A DNA stretch of 10,781 nucleotides from Nitrososphaerota archaeon (GCA_021157985.1 JAGGVM010000139.1:1-10781); one strand, 5' to 3'; shown: positions 1 to 6,621, counted from the first letter of the stretch. Notes: generated from the letters alone by a model not told the origin. Numbers and translations are program-made.

Positions 1-3
1 GAT

Positions 4-16
4 TTTTCTCAGAAAA
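4..16. repeat. AT-rich palindrome beyond the nfo stop
   Basis: A perfect 6-bp inverted repeat (TTTTCT, one base, AGAAAA) lies just downstream of the nfo stop codon. The one-base centre rules out an ordinary RNA hairpin. It could be a protein-binding palindrome, part of a promoter for a gene outside the window, or simply an AT-rich stop region with short T-runs for nfo transcription. What lies to the left is not visible. Confidence 0.2.
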
Positions 17-29
17 TTCATCCCGAGAA

Positions 30-881
30 TCACCACTTCTTTCTCAGATATAGTTCCCTGAGCTTGGCGAGGTTCGTGGCGAAGTTTCCTCTCGAATCGA
101 CGGGGGTCTCGAGGATCAAGGGGAGATCTCTTACCGCAGGGTGGTGGAGTAGCTCGTAGAAGCCGCGTTCGCCTATTTTCCCCATTCCGATGTGCTCGTG
201 CCTGTCGAGCCCGCTTCCGAGGTCACCTTTCGAGTCGTTAACGTGAACCACTTTCAATTTTTCAAGTCCGAGTATCTCGTCGAAGTCTCTCAATGTATTT
301 TCGACGGCTTCCCTTGTTCTCAGATCATACCCAGCGGCGAACGCGTGGCATGTATCGAAGCAGATTCCAACTCGCTTATCATCCTCTATTAGGTTGAGAA
401 TTCTCTTGATGTCTTCGAACTTGGATCCGACGCTGTTCTTCTGGCCCGCCATGTTCTCCAAGAGTATTATCACATCGTTATCGACCTTCGAGAGAGCGGT
501 ATTCACCGCTTTCGCCGCCTGCTCTATTCCCTTCGCCAATCCCTTTCCGAGGTGGCTTCCAACGTGGACGACGAGATACTGGAGACCGAGCGCCCCCGTT
601 CTTTTAAGCTCCTGAATCAGGGATCTAACCGACTTCTGATGAGTCTTCCTATCCGGGGAAGCTATGTTCGGGAGATACGGCATGTGAGCGACGGCGATCT
701 TGAAGCCGGCTTCCTCGAACTTCTCCCTGAACATCTCGACATCCTTCTTCTTCAAGGGCTTCGCCTCCCAGCCCCTCGGATTTCTGGTGAAGATCTGGAA
801 AGTTGTGCAGCCGAGCTTCTTCGCACGATCAACCGCCTTATCTATTGAACCCGAGATCGAGACGTGAGCCCCTAGAAGCAT
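30..881 (-). CDS. nfo: Endonuclease IV, AP endonuclease
   Basis: This 283-residue protein is a class II AP endonuclease of the endonuclease IV family, a zinc-dependent TIM barrel that cuts DNA 5' of abasic sites in base-excision repair. All nine trinuclear-zinc ligands of the E. coli enzyme can be placed with a constant offset of three residues: H66, H106, E142, D176, H179, H213, D226, H228 and E258. They sit in the segments AHMPY, HVGSH, LLENM, CFDTCHAFAAGYD, VVHVNDSKGD, DRHEH and LETP. Length matches the family. The ATG start keeps the usual LLGAHVSISG opening strand. A TATA-like GTTTAAG (909-915) lies about 31 bases upstream, so the leader should be very short, and no clear ribosome binding site is seen. 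The gene follows the zinc-ribbon gene by 28 bases on the same strand. The assignment is firm and the protein looks intact and catalytic. Confidence 0.97.
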   Translation of the reverse strand: MLLGAHVSISGSIDKAVDRAKKLGCTTFQIFTRNPRGWEAKPLKKKDVEMFREKFEEAGFKIAVAHMPYLPNIASPDRKTHQKSVRSLIQELKRTGALGLQYLVVHVGSHLGKGLAKGIEQAAKAVNTALSKVDNDVIILLENMAGQKNSVGSKFEDIKRILNLIEDDKRVGICFDTCHAFAAGYDLRTREAVENTLRDFDEILGLEKLKVVHVNDSKGDLGSGLDRHEHIGMGKIGERGFYELLHHPAVRDLPLILETPVDSRGNFATNLAKLRELYLRKKW

Positions 882-908
882 CCCGGAGAAAAAGGAATAG
901 ATCTCATG

Positions 909-915
909 CTTAAAC
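909..915 (-). promoter_or_regulatory. TATA-like box for nfo
   Basis: On the minus strand this reads GTTTAAG, centred about 31 bases upstream of the nfo ATG, which predicts a leader of only a few bases. It overlaps the stop codon of the preceding zinc-ribbon gene. nfo may therefore be transcribed separately even though the spacing is operon-like. This is inferred from sequence only. Confidence 0.4.
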
Positions 916-1146
916 CTTTACCGGGCCGCGGTCTCCCGCTTTCTTGAAGCCGGCGTCTCCCTCTTTTCCGCCCTTCGCTTTCAGGAGAAAACGCCGCGCT
1001 TCCTCGGGGCTGGAGCTCGAAAAGAGAATAGAGCTCGGGTCGAGCTGCCAAGAATGGCCGCAGTTAAAGCACTTAACCGTCTTAGAGGCGGTCGTGAGCT
1101 GAAGGAACCCGCATCTCGGACATCTAACGACCTTAAACACCCTCAT
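910..1146 (-). CDS. Small zinc-ribbon protein, DUF1922-like
   Basis: With the preferred ATG at 1146 the protein has 78 residues. A CPRCG knuckle near the N-terminus and a CFNCGH knuckle 12 residues after it make one treble-clef or zinc-ribbon unit. A helical segment rich in Arg, Lys and Glu follows (SPEEARRFLLKAK), then a loose basic tail. The layout (VVRC..CG, about 12 residues, KC..CGHSW, then an EEARRFL helix) resembles small archaeal DUF1922-type proteins of unknown function; I recognised this by eye only. A TTG at 1164 would add six residues. The ATG is preferred because a TATA-like ATTTATTG (1167-1174) lies about 25 bases upstream, fitting a leaderless mRNA. The gene starts soon after the tRNA-Gln 3' end and precedes nfo. 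A nucleic-acid-binding role is possible but unproven. Confidence 0.75.
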   Translation of the reverse strand: MRVFKVVRCPRCGFLQLTTASKTVKCFNCGHSWQLDPSSILFSSSSPEEARRFLLKAKGGKEGDAGFKKAGDRGPVKV

Positions 1147-1166
1147 CTCAAACGCATCACCCAATA

Positions 1167-1174
1167 CAATAAAT
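1167..1174 (-). promoter_or_regulatory. TATA-like box for the zinc-ribbon gene
   Basis: The minus-strand sequence ATTTATTG is centred about 24-25 bases upstream of the ATG at 1146, the distance expected for a leaderless archaeal transcript. It begins about 10 bases after the encoded CCA end of tRNA-Gln, so read-through from the tRNA is also possible. Confidence 0.4.
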
Positions 1175-1222
1175 GGGGGAAGGATGGTAGCCCGGCTGGG
1201 ATTCGAACCCAGGTCCCCGGGT

Positions 1223-1251
1223 GTCTTCTCACCCCTCTACGCGGCCATGAT
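1223..1251 (-). other. tRNA-Gln intron at canonical position 37/38
   Basis: This 29-nt intron follows G37 and precedes A38. The bulge-helix-bulge can be drawn completely. The central four pairs join exon CTTT (positions 32-35) to intron GAAG. The 5' bulge is GG|A and the 3' bulge is AC|A. The inner helix is TCAT with GTGA. The outer helix is the anticodon stem CCGGG/CCCGG. This is the standard substrate of archaeal tRNA splicing endonuclease. Confidence 0.88.
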
Positions 1252-1267
1252 CCAAAGCCCGGGATCC

Positions 1268-1291
1268 ATCGCCCCCTTCTGACCAGCTGGA
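1268..1291 (-). other. Probable D-loop intron of tRNA-Gln
   Basis: Removing these 24 nt joins GTCTAGCGGCCAA to GGATCC and restores a D arm of normal length with the invariant GG in the loop. At this split a relaxed bulge-helix-bulge is possible. The central pairs are GCC with GGC, with one G-G mismatch at the fourth position. The 5' bulge is AA|T, the 3' bulge is AT|G, and the inner pairs are CC with GG. Boundaries could shift by one or two bases because the pairing is weaker than in the anticodon intron. Confidence 0.7.
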
Positions 1292-1336
1292 TTGGCCGCT
1301 AGACTACCGGGCTTCCGGTGAGAAATATTGGTGAGC

Positions 1337-1346
1337 TATTTTTAAA
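1337..1346 (-). promoter_or_regulatory. TATA box for tRNA-Gln
   Basis: The minus-strand sequence TTTAAAAATA is centred about 28 bases upstream of the tRNA 5' end, which suits a transcript starting at or within a few bases of the mature end. It is the most AT-rich stretch between the tRNA and the UPF0282-like stop codon (1398). Confidence 0.6.
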
Positions 1347-1397
1347 CATAAATCCGGTTTCTCGGCGTGATGAACTGCGGAAAGAGTGGGCGATGAA

Positions 1398-2456
1398 TTA
1401 TTTTCTTGACCGGAGAACCGCCGGCTCTTTTCCGAAGTATTCCGCCGCTGTCAGAACGTTCTTTCCCTCCTGTTTCGCTGTTTCGTACACTTCGCGGACT
1501 CTCTCCCTATATCTCGGCTCCCTCGGGAGGTGGTGGTCGTAGATCACGAGCTCCGCTTCCACTCGTTTAACTATGCTCTTCATGTTTTCTATCGCTCTTC
1601 TCAGGTTGATGAGGTTGAGCATGTAGGGGATTAGATAGGTGCTCGGGCCGTCAACTATTAGGACGCCGGGGTTCTCCTTGATTATCCACTCGGCTTGGTC
1701 CTCGATCACGGGGCCCTCGAGATCCGATGTATGTAGGAATCTTTCATTTCCGTGGATCACCTCGACCGAGATTACCCATCCGACTCTCGCGTACTCTATT
1801 CCGTGAAACTGGGGCTTGCTGAACTTGATGATTGTGTCTCCGAATCGGAAGGTCTTTGAATCCGCGAACCTGACTTGGCAATCGTCGAACTCGAGCTCAG
1901 GGATCCTCCTGGACTTGTTCCACTCCGCCACCCTTTTCTCGAACCATTTCCTGCCGAGGGTGAGGAGCTGCTTCTTTCGCTTAGAGTAGTCTCCATAATC
2001 CCTCGACATCGCTAGTGGAAGTTCTTTCAAGGGATCTGGATATTCTCCGGGCTTGGGGGGCTCGAGGAGCTCTTCGAGGCTTTCCTTTCCGAAGGTTTCG
2101 ACGAGGTTTCCATAGAATTTCTCGGCCCTCTTTCTCTGCGATCCGTTTACGTAGCTGTTCGGATCCTTCGCGAGGACAAGCTTCCCCCTGTAGAGCTTTT
2201 CATCGAAGTCCGTGAAGTGGTCATAATGGTAATGGGTTATCACGATCACGTCCGCTTTCTCCGCGGCCTTCCGGATCGCAGCCCTCGCCTCCCTGAGCCA
2301 CTTTTGCTTGAGCTTTTTCGGCGCTGGGAAGCTCGGCTGCATCTCGGCGGCTCCCGGGTCTATTAGGACCGTGAGGTCGGGTGTTTTGACGAGGGTGCAG
2401 GCCGACTTGGCTCCTAGGGAGTCGAACCAGACGGGCTCGAACTCGATCTTCTTCAA
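1398..2456 (-). CDS. UPF0282-like metallo-beta-lactamase-fold hydrolase
   Basis: From the preferred TTG at 2456 this is 352 residues. The metallo-beta-lactamase signature THYHYDHF gives the two-metal ligands H75, H77, D79 and H80. Later candidate ligands are the histidine of QFHGIE (about H218), the HTSD segment (about 242-245) and the DHH near 307-309. The opening (a DSLGAKSACTLV segment, then LTVLIDPG) and the NGSQRKRAEKFYG stretch match archaeal UPF0282 proteins, whose substrate is unknown. A highly charged segment at about residues 120-190, between that stretch and the next strand, looks longer than in relatives I recall. An upstream TTG at 2477 is less likely: GGAGG (2464-2468) lies seven bases before the TTG at 2456, and the predicted transcript start is near 2469. 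No partner gene in the window suggests its substrate. Confidence 0.85.
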   Translation of the reverse strand: MKKIEFEPVWFDSLGAKSACTLVKTPDLTVLIDPGAAEMQPSFPAPKKLKQKWLREARAAIRKAAEKADVIVITHYHYDHFTDFDEKLYRGKLVLAKDPNSYVNGSQRKRAEKFYGNLVETFGKESLEELLEPPKPGEYPDPLKELPLAMSRDYGDYSKRKKQLLTLGRKWFEKRVAEWNKSRRIPELEFDDCQVRFADSKTFRFGDTIIKFSKPQFHGIEYARVGWVISVEVIHGNERFLHTSDLEGPVIEDQAEWIIKENPGVLIVDGPSTYLIPYMLNLINLRRAIENMKSIVKRVEAELVIYDHHLPREPRYRERVREVYETAKQEGKNVLTAAEYFGKEPAVLRSRK

Positions 2457-2463
2457 GGCTTGG

Positions 2464-2468
2464 CCTCC
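2464..2468 (-). promoter_or_regulatory. Shine-Dalgarno site deciding the UPF0282-like start
   Basis: The minus-strand sequence GGAGG lies seven bases before TTG at 2456. It selects this start over the longer frame beginning with TTG at 2477, which lies upstream of the predicted transcription start. Confidence 0.6.
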
Positions 2469-2490
2469 GCTTTTCAAGGCGCTCTAGTAA

Positions 2491-2499
2491 GATTTAAGA
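2491..2499. promoter_or_regulatory. Shared divergent TATA region, hydrolase and rpl12
   Basis: GATTTAAGA reads as ATTTAAGA on the plus strand and TCTTAAAT on the minus strand, and it is the only good AT box between the two genes. Its centre is 36 bases from the rpl12 ATG (transcript start near 2521, leader about 10 bases). It is about 39 bases from the hydrolase TTG (start near 2469, just ahead of that gene's GGAGG). Both geometries fit archaeal promoters. Two overlapping boxes cannot be told apart from one shared box by eye. Confidence 0.5.
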
Positions 2500-2530
2500 A
2501 GAGGCTTAACCGTGAATCAGCCGAGCGGTC

Positions 2531-2854
2531 ATGGAGTACGTTTACGCAGCGCTCCTGCTTCATAGAGCTGGAAAGGAGATAAACGAGGAGAACGTGAAGA
2601 AGGTCTTATCCGCGGCTGGAGTGAACCCGGATGAGGCAAGAGTCAAAGCCCTAGTCGCAGCCCTCGGCGAAGTCAATATAGACGAGGTGTTGAAGTCCGC
2701 TACAGCCGTGGCCATGGCGCCCGCCGCACAGGCTCCGCAGCCTGCTGAGAAACCTGAGGCCAAGGAAGAGAAGAAGAAGGAGGAAAAGAAGAAGGAAGAG
2801 GAGAAGAAAGAGGCGGAGGAGGCTTTGGCAGGCCTCAGCTCGCTCTTCGGCTGA
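2531..2854 (+). CDS. rpl12: Ribosomal protein L12 (archaeal P1 type)
   Basis: The 107-residue stalk protein L12 recruits and activates translational GTPases. The N-terminal [17 protein letters not shown] segment and roughly the first 60 residues form the helical dimer domain that docks on the L10 spine. An Ala/Pro hinge follows (about 64-75), then a run of Lys/Glu, and the conserved tail [10 protein letters not shown] that contacts elongation factors. Length and both ends match archaeal L12. Only a weak ribosome binding site (AGCGGT) precedes the ATG, in keeping with a short leader. In most archaea this gene directly follows rpl10 on the same strand. Here rpl10 is about 3.8 kb away on the opposite strand, while alaS keeps its usual place downstream. 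Confidence 0.97.
   Translation: MEYVYAALLLHRAGKEINEENVKKVLSAAGVNPDEARVKALVAALGEVNIDEVLKSATAVAMAPAAQAPQPAEKPEAKEEKKKEEKKKEEEKKEAEEALAGLSSLFG
2756..2826 (+). repeat. Purine-rich GAA/AAG tract inside rpl12
   Basis: The coding strand is almost wholly purine for about 70 bases, built from repeats of AAG, GAG and GAA that encode the Lys/Glu hinge of L12. It is explained by protein composition. Such a tract is low in complexity and prone to slippage or alignment errors. Confidence 0.6.
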
Positions 2855-2903
2855 GCGTCGACGAAATCTCCCTTTTCACGCATTTCTTCGAGCTTCCATC
2901 CCG

Positions 2904-2911
2904 CTTTTTCT
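2904..2911 (+). terminator. T-run terminator candidate after rpl12
   Basis: CTTTTTCT lies about 50 bases after the rpl12 stop and ahead of the alaS TATA box. An earlier CCCTTTTC near 2868-2875 adds a second T-run. Oligo-T stretches are the usual archaeal termination signal. No strong hairpin was seen. Confidence 0.35.
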
Positions 2912-2938
2912 AAGGCTTGAAAAATCCTTATGTGAGGG

Positions 2939-2946
2939 AATATAAG
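2939..2946 (+). promoter_or_regulatory. TATA box for alaS
   Basis: AATATAAG is centred about 44 bases before the alaS TTG, which predicts a transcript start near 2969 and an 18-base leader. A ribosome binding site (GGAGAGGGG, 2972-2980) would sit inside that leader. alaS therefore probably has its own promoter in addition to any read-through from rpl12. Confidence 0.5.
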
Positions 2947-2971
2947 TTGGCTGGGTTGACGATAGATCCGC

Positions 2972-2980
2972 GGAGAGGGG
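2972..2980 (+). promoter_or_regulatory. Shine-Dalgarno site deciding the alaS TTG start
   Basis: GGAGAGGGG ends six bases before TTG at 2987. An in-frame TGA at 2957 blocks any longer frame. The first ATG comes only at residue 60, beyond the N-terminal zinc module, so the TTG is the real start. Confidence 0.7.
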
Positions 2981-2986
2981 TTTCGG

Positions 2987-5749
2987 TTGAGGTTCGGGCC
3001 TGAGGCTTATGAGCTCGAGTTCTTCAAGGAAAGAGGCTACGTCCGGAAGAAGTGCAAGATCTGCGGGGAATATTTCTGGACGCTTGACCCGGAGAGGGAT
3101 GTCTGCGGGGAGTCGCCCTGCGAGCCTTATCAATTCGTCGGCAAGAGCTTGGCGAAGAAGCGGATGACCGTCCGCGAGGTCCGCGAGGCCTTCTTGAGGT
3201 TCTTCGAGAAAAGAGGGCACAAGATAATTCCACCCTATCCGGTCGTGGCCCGCTGGAGATCGGACATGTTCCTCACCGACGCGAGCATCGTGGATTTCCA
3301 GCCATTCGTCACCTCCGGCATAGCTCCCCCGCCCGCTAACCCCCTAGTCATAAGCCAGCCCTGCATCAGGCTCGTGGATATAGACAAGGTGGGCTTGACC
3401 TTCGGCAGGCATTTGACGATCTTCGAGATGGGTGGAGCGCACGCCTTCAACTACCCGGATAAGGAGGTTTACTGGAAGGAGGACACGGTGAGGTATTATC
3501 ACGAGTTCGTGAGAGAGGTTTTCGGAATCCCTGAGGAACAGATAATCTACAAGGAAAGCGTCTGGAGCGGCGGTGGAAACGCTGGCCCCTGCTTCGAGAC
3601 CATCTCCTACGGCCTCGAGCTCGCAACCCTAGTCTTCATGCAGTACAAAACGGTCGGAGACAAGCTAATAGAGCTGCCGATAAGAACCGTTGACACGGGA
3701 TATGGCATAGAGAGGTTCGCGTGGTTCACTCAGGGAACTCCGAGCAGCTTCGACGCGATCTACGGCGAGCTCTACCCGAAGCTACGGGAGATAATCGAGA
3801 TACCGGACGTAGATAGAGACCTCTTACTCAGATATGCTCCGCACACAGCGCTCGTCGTCCCTAAGGCCGGGATGACCGTGGCGGAGGCGAGGAGGAGGGT
3901 TTCAGAGGCATCCGGAATCCCCTTAGACGTGATACTCAGGGAGATCGCTCCCTTGGAGAAGGTTTATGCCGCGCTGGACTTCACGAAATCAATCTCGTTC
4001 ATCATAAGCGAGGGAGTCGTCCCATCCAACGTGCGGGTAGGATACTTGGCGAGGCTTCTGATAAGGAAGACCTACAGGCTCCTCAAGGAAATCGGATACG
4101 AGGACAAGCTCTTAGACCTGATCGATCTCCAGCTCGACTACTGGGGCCAGGACTTTCCGCATCTTAGAGAGATGAGGGAAGAGGTTTTAGACATCGTGGG
4201 AACCGAGGTGAAGAAGTTCGAGGAGACGCTCGCCAAGGGATCGGGATACGTGGAGAGAGAGCTGTCCGCTATGAAGAAGAGCGGGGTGAGCGAGGTCCCG
4301 GTCGAGTTCATGGTCAAAGCATATGATGAGAGGGGGATAACTCCCGACGTCGTTAAGCCCGTCGCCGACAAGCTTGGAATGAAAGCGGACGTGCCCGAGA
4401 ACTTCTTCGAGCTCGTCGCCTCGAGGCATTTGAGGATAGAGGAAGGAGAGGAAACCGATGAGAAGACCAAGATCCTCGAGGAAGCCTTCAAAGACGTCCC
4501 CGCGACCCGGAAAGCCTACTACGAGGAGCCCTTCACTTCGAGGTTTAAGGCGAAGGTGTTGAAGACCTACGAGAACTACGTCGCCCTCGATAAGACGTAT
4601 TTCTACCCGGAGGGCGGCGGAGCGGTCGCGGATCAGGGAGTGATAAGGTATTCATCGGGCTCCTGCCGCGTCGTAGACGTCCAGATCCTGGCCGGCGGAG
4701 TGATAATCCACCAGGTGGAGGGACCGCTTCCAGCAGTCGGAGAAGTGATCGAGGGAGAGGTGGATATGGATCGGAGGCTGGCGATAATGAAGCATCACAC
4801 GGCGACCCACATACTTCTCGGAGCGGCGAGGAGGGTTCTCGGGAAACACGCTTGGCAGGCTGGCGCGAGAAAGGAGCCGACCTTCGGAAGGCTTGACATA
4901 AGCCATCACAGGAGGCTCACGGCCGAGGAGATAGCTAAGCTGGAGGAGGCGGCGAACAGGGTCGTGGCGGCCAGGAAGCCCGTTAAGATTACCTTGATGG
5001 ATCGGAACGAGGCGGAGGCGCGTTATGGGTTCCAGCTATATCAAGGCGGAGAAGTTCCCGTAGCAACCCTGAGAGTAGTCGAGATACCTGGATGGGATGC
5101 CGAGGCGTGCGCCGGGCTCCACGTCGAGAACACGGAGGACGTCGGCTTAATCAAGATAATAAAGACCGAGAGAATCCAAGATGGAGTCGAGAGACTGATA
5201 TTCGCCGCAGGCCCCGCAGCGCTTCCATACATACAGCACGACTGGAGCCTTCTCAGAAAGATCGCGAACACGCTCGGAGCGCCCGTGGAGCTCGCCGACA
5301 AGAAGCTCGAGGAAACCTTGAACGAGCTCAAGAAGCTTAGGCGGTCGGTTAGAAGGCTCCTCTCCTCCGCGGCGAAGCTCAGGGCGCAGGAACTAAGGGG
5401 AAAACCGGCGGCCACGGTTAAAGGCGTCAAGATCTACGTGACGAGAGAGCTCGAAGACGACCGAGACTACGTCCTCCAAATCTCCGACCAGCTCTTAAAC
5501 CAGAAGGATCCAACATGCTTTATCGCGGCCTACGGAGAAGAAAAACCCGCCCTCGTAATCGTCGCGAATAAGGAGGCGATCAATCGGGGAGTCCATGCCG
5601 GGAGATTAGCATCGAGCGTAGCGCGGCGGCTCGATGGAAGAGGCGGTGGAAAAGATAGGCTGGGGCAAGGTGGATTAGGGCGGCAAGTCTCGGAGGAGGA
5701 GCTCCGGGAGAAATCGCTTGAAGCTCTTAGGGAACTGCTCGCCCGATGA
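2987..5749 (+). CDS. alaS: Alanyl-tRNA synthetase (archaeal type)
   Basis: The 920-residue enzyme charges tRNA-Ala and removes mischarged Ser and Gly. The archaeal N-terminal zinc module is present (C23, C26, C40, C45). The class II catalytic core follows, with the motif 2 area at about 122-152 (ISQPCIRLVDID to FEMGGAHAF) and motif 3 at GYGIERF (238-244). The editing domain carries the zinc-binding HHTATH (H604, H608), C708 and H712. The C-terminal DHHA1/C-Ala region ends with the glycine-rich DGRGGGKDRLGQGG. Size and domain order fit the archaeal AlaRS form. The editing loop reads YPEGGGAVADQG, with Ala where Gln commonly follows the glycines. The start is TTG, supported by a strong ribosome binding site. 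rpl12 lies upstream, its usual archaeal partner. The stop is only eight bases from that of the convergent protease gene. Confidence 0.97.
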   Translation: MRFGPEAYELEFFKERGYVRKKCKICGEYFWTLDPERDVCGESPCEPYQFVGKSLAKKRMTVREVREAFLRFFEKRGHKIIPPYPVVARWRSDMFLTDASIVDFQPFVTSGIAPPPANPLVISQPCIRLVDIDKVGLTFGRHLTIFEMGGAHAFNYPDKEVYWKEDTVRYYHEFVREVFGIPEEQIIYKESVWSGGGNAGPCFETISYGLELATLVFMQYKTVGDKLIELPIRTVDTGYGIERFAWFTQGTPSSFDAIYGELYPKLREIIEIPDVDRDLLLRYAPHTALVVPKAGMTVAEARRRVSEASGIPLDVILREIAPLEKVYAALDFTKSISFIISEGVVPSNVRVGYLARLLIRKTYRLLKEIGYEDKLLDLIDLQLDYWGQDFPHLREMREEVLDIVGTEVKKFEETLAKGSGYVERELSAMKKSGVSEVPVEFMVKAYDERGITPDVVKPVADKLGMKADVPENFFELVASRHLRIEEGEETDEKTKILEEAFKDVPATRKAYYEEPFTSRFKAKVLKTYENYVALDKTYFYPEGGGAVADQGVIRYSSGSCRVVDVQILAGGVIIHQVEGPLPAVGEVIEGEVDMDRRLAIMKHHTATHILLGAARRVLGKHAWQAGARKEPTFGRLDISHHRRLTAEEIAKLEEAANRVVAARKPVKITLMDRNEAEARYGFQLYQGGEVPVATLRVVEIPGWDAEACAGLHVENTEDVGLIKIIKTERIQDGVERLIFAAGPAALPYIQHDWSLLRKIANTLGAPVELADKKLEETLNELKKLRRSVRRLLSSAAKLRAQELRGKPAATVKGVKIYVTRELEDDRDYVLQISDQLLNQKDPTCFIAAYGEEKPALVIVANKEAINRGVHAGRLASSVARRLDGRGGGKDRLGQGGLGRQVSEEELREKSLEALRELLAR

Positions 5750-5768
5750 AAAAAGGCCTAAGCCCGGG
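5749..5768 (-). terminator. Hairpin plus T6 terminator candidate for the L10-protease operon
   Basis: On the minus strand a four-pair hairpin (GGGC, loop TTAG, GCCT) spans the protease stop codon and is followed at once by six Ts (5749-5754). The T-run overlaps the alaS stop codon on the other strand, so the two convergent transcripts must end within or just past each other. The stem is short, and the T-run may be the effective signal. Confidence 0.4.
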
Positions 5769-6621
5769 GTCTCCTCGTGAAGAAAGCTATAGCCGCCAAG
5801 ACCGTTAGGGATGAAAGTATTGATAATAGGCCGACGGGCGCTCCGAGCACTCTATCGATGGGAATTGATATGGCGAGCGAGCCTCCCAGCGCGTTCAGCA
5901 TTCCATGCATCACCGAGGGATGGACTACGCTCCCGCTCTCCCTCTTCATGATCGAGAGGATGACGCTCCAAACAGCGCAGATCCCAGCATACACCGCCAA
6001 GCCCAACAACCTATTTTCCGGATAATTGTAGCCGAAGAGGAGGATTAAGGGGAAATGCCAAGAAGCCCAAACCACCCCTATAGCGGCGGCCGCCTTGAAA
6101 AAACCGAGCTTCTCGGAAAGCTCCTCGAGTAAGAGCCCTCTCCAGCCTACTTCCTCTCCGAAGGCGAAGATGGCGTTTATCGTCGCGCCGGCGGCCATGG
6201 ACGACGCGATGACGATTATTAGGAGATAATTGGGATCGACTACGCCGCTTAGACCTAGCTGCTTGACCAGGAGATCAGCGGGGTTTCGAACCGGGATACT
6301 TAGGAGAGATGCGTAGAAAACGCTTAGGCCGGCTATTCCGAGGGGCGCTGCGATCGCCGTTAGGAACCACTTCGCGAACCCTCTCCCGAGCCCTACGCCG
6401 TATCTCCTCAAGCCGTCGATTATCCTCGTTTTAGATAGTGAAAGCGCGGCGACCACGCCTATGAATGGAGCGTACATCCTCGCGGTCAATAGCGTTGAGT
6501 AAATTAGTGGTACTCTTTGAGGCCCTCCTAGAAGAGCTACGAGTCCGTCGAGTAGATATGCGAGGGAAAAGGAAACCAGGAGAAAGATGAAGACTTTGAA
6601 GGCGGATCGGGAGATCTTCAT
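5758..6621 (-). CDS. CPBP-family intramembrane metalloprotease
   Basis: The 287-residue protein has many hydrophobic helices, including about 8-33, 44-62, 84-108, 131-155, 174-197, 205-224 and 264-282. It carries the three CPBP (CAAX protease and bacteriocin-processing, Abi) motifs: EExxxR as EEVGWR (E156, E157, R161), the xxxH motif as WASWH (H189, with Trp in place of the usual Phe), and HxxxN as HGMLN (H239, N243). The family holds Rce1-like membrane proteases and relatives of unknown substrate; all catalytic positions are present. Its ATG follows the rpl10 stop with one base between (TAG, G, ATG), so it is very likely co-transcribed and translationally coupled with the ribosomal genes. 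The substrate cannot be told. It sits where rpl12 is found in most archaea. Confidence 0.9.
   Translation of the reverse strand: MKISRSAFKVFIFLLVSFSLAYLLDGLVALLGGPQRVPLIYSTLLTARMYAPFIGVVAALSLSKTRIIDGLRRYGVGLGRGFAKWFLTAIAAPLGIAGLSVFYASLLSIPVRNPADLLVKQLGLSGVVDPNYLLIIVIASSMAAGATINAIFAFGEEVGWRGLLLEELSEKLGFFKAAAAIGVVWASWHFPLILLFGYNYPENRLLGLAVYAGICAVWSVILSIMKRESGSVVHPSVMHGMLNALGGSLAISIPIDRVLGAPVGLLSILSSLTVLAAIAFFTRRPRA

Larger units (their letters stand above)
1185..1313 (-). tRNA. tRNA-Gln (UUG), CCA encoded, two introns
   Basis: Read on the minus strand, the acceptor stem AGCCCGG (1307-1313) pairs with CCGGGCT (1189-1195), followed by discriminator A and an encoded CCA (1185-1187). The T arm is CTGGG, TTCGAAT, CCCAG. 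The gene is 126 nt without CCA, about 53 nt too long. Removing 24 nt from the D loop and 29 nt from the anticodon loop leaves a normal 73-nt tRNA. Its D stem is GTCT/GGAT (with G·U pairs), its anticodon stem is CCGGG/CCCGG, and its loop is CTTTGGA. The anticodon TTG (1253-1255) reads CAA, so the tRNA is glutamine. The anticodon-loop intron forms a well-paired bulge-helix-bulge; the D-loop intron is less well defined. It lies between the UPF0282-like gene and the zinc-ribbon gene, with its own TATA box. Confidence 0.93.

Noticed and set aside
1147..1164. TTG at 1164 as start of the zinc-ribbon protein
   Set aside because: It adds six residues without family support and lies upstream of the transcript start predicted from the TATA-like box; ATG at 1146 fits a leaderless mRNA.
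2457..2477. TTG at 2477 as start of the UPF0282-like protein
   Set aside because: The predicted transcript start is downstream of it, it has no ribosome binding site, and the seven extra residues are not expected for the family.
2756..2826. GAA/AAG repeat tract as a triplex or regulatory element
   Set aside because: The Lys/Glu hinge common to archaeal L12 fully explains the purine run.
2560..2883. Minus-strand open frame of about 107 codons opposite rpl12
   Set aside because: It is the antisense of rpl12. Its Ser/Phe-rich stretch is just the complement of the GAA/AAG hinge, and it has no recognisable domain or promoter.
2876..3220. Minus-strand open frame of 114 codons over the rpl12-alaS gap
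   Set aside because: It runs antisense to the zinc module of alaS; codon pattern and content follow the complement of that gene.
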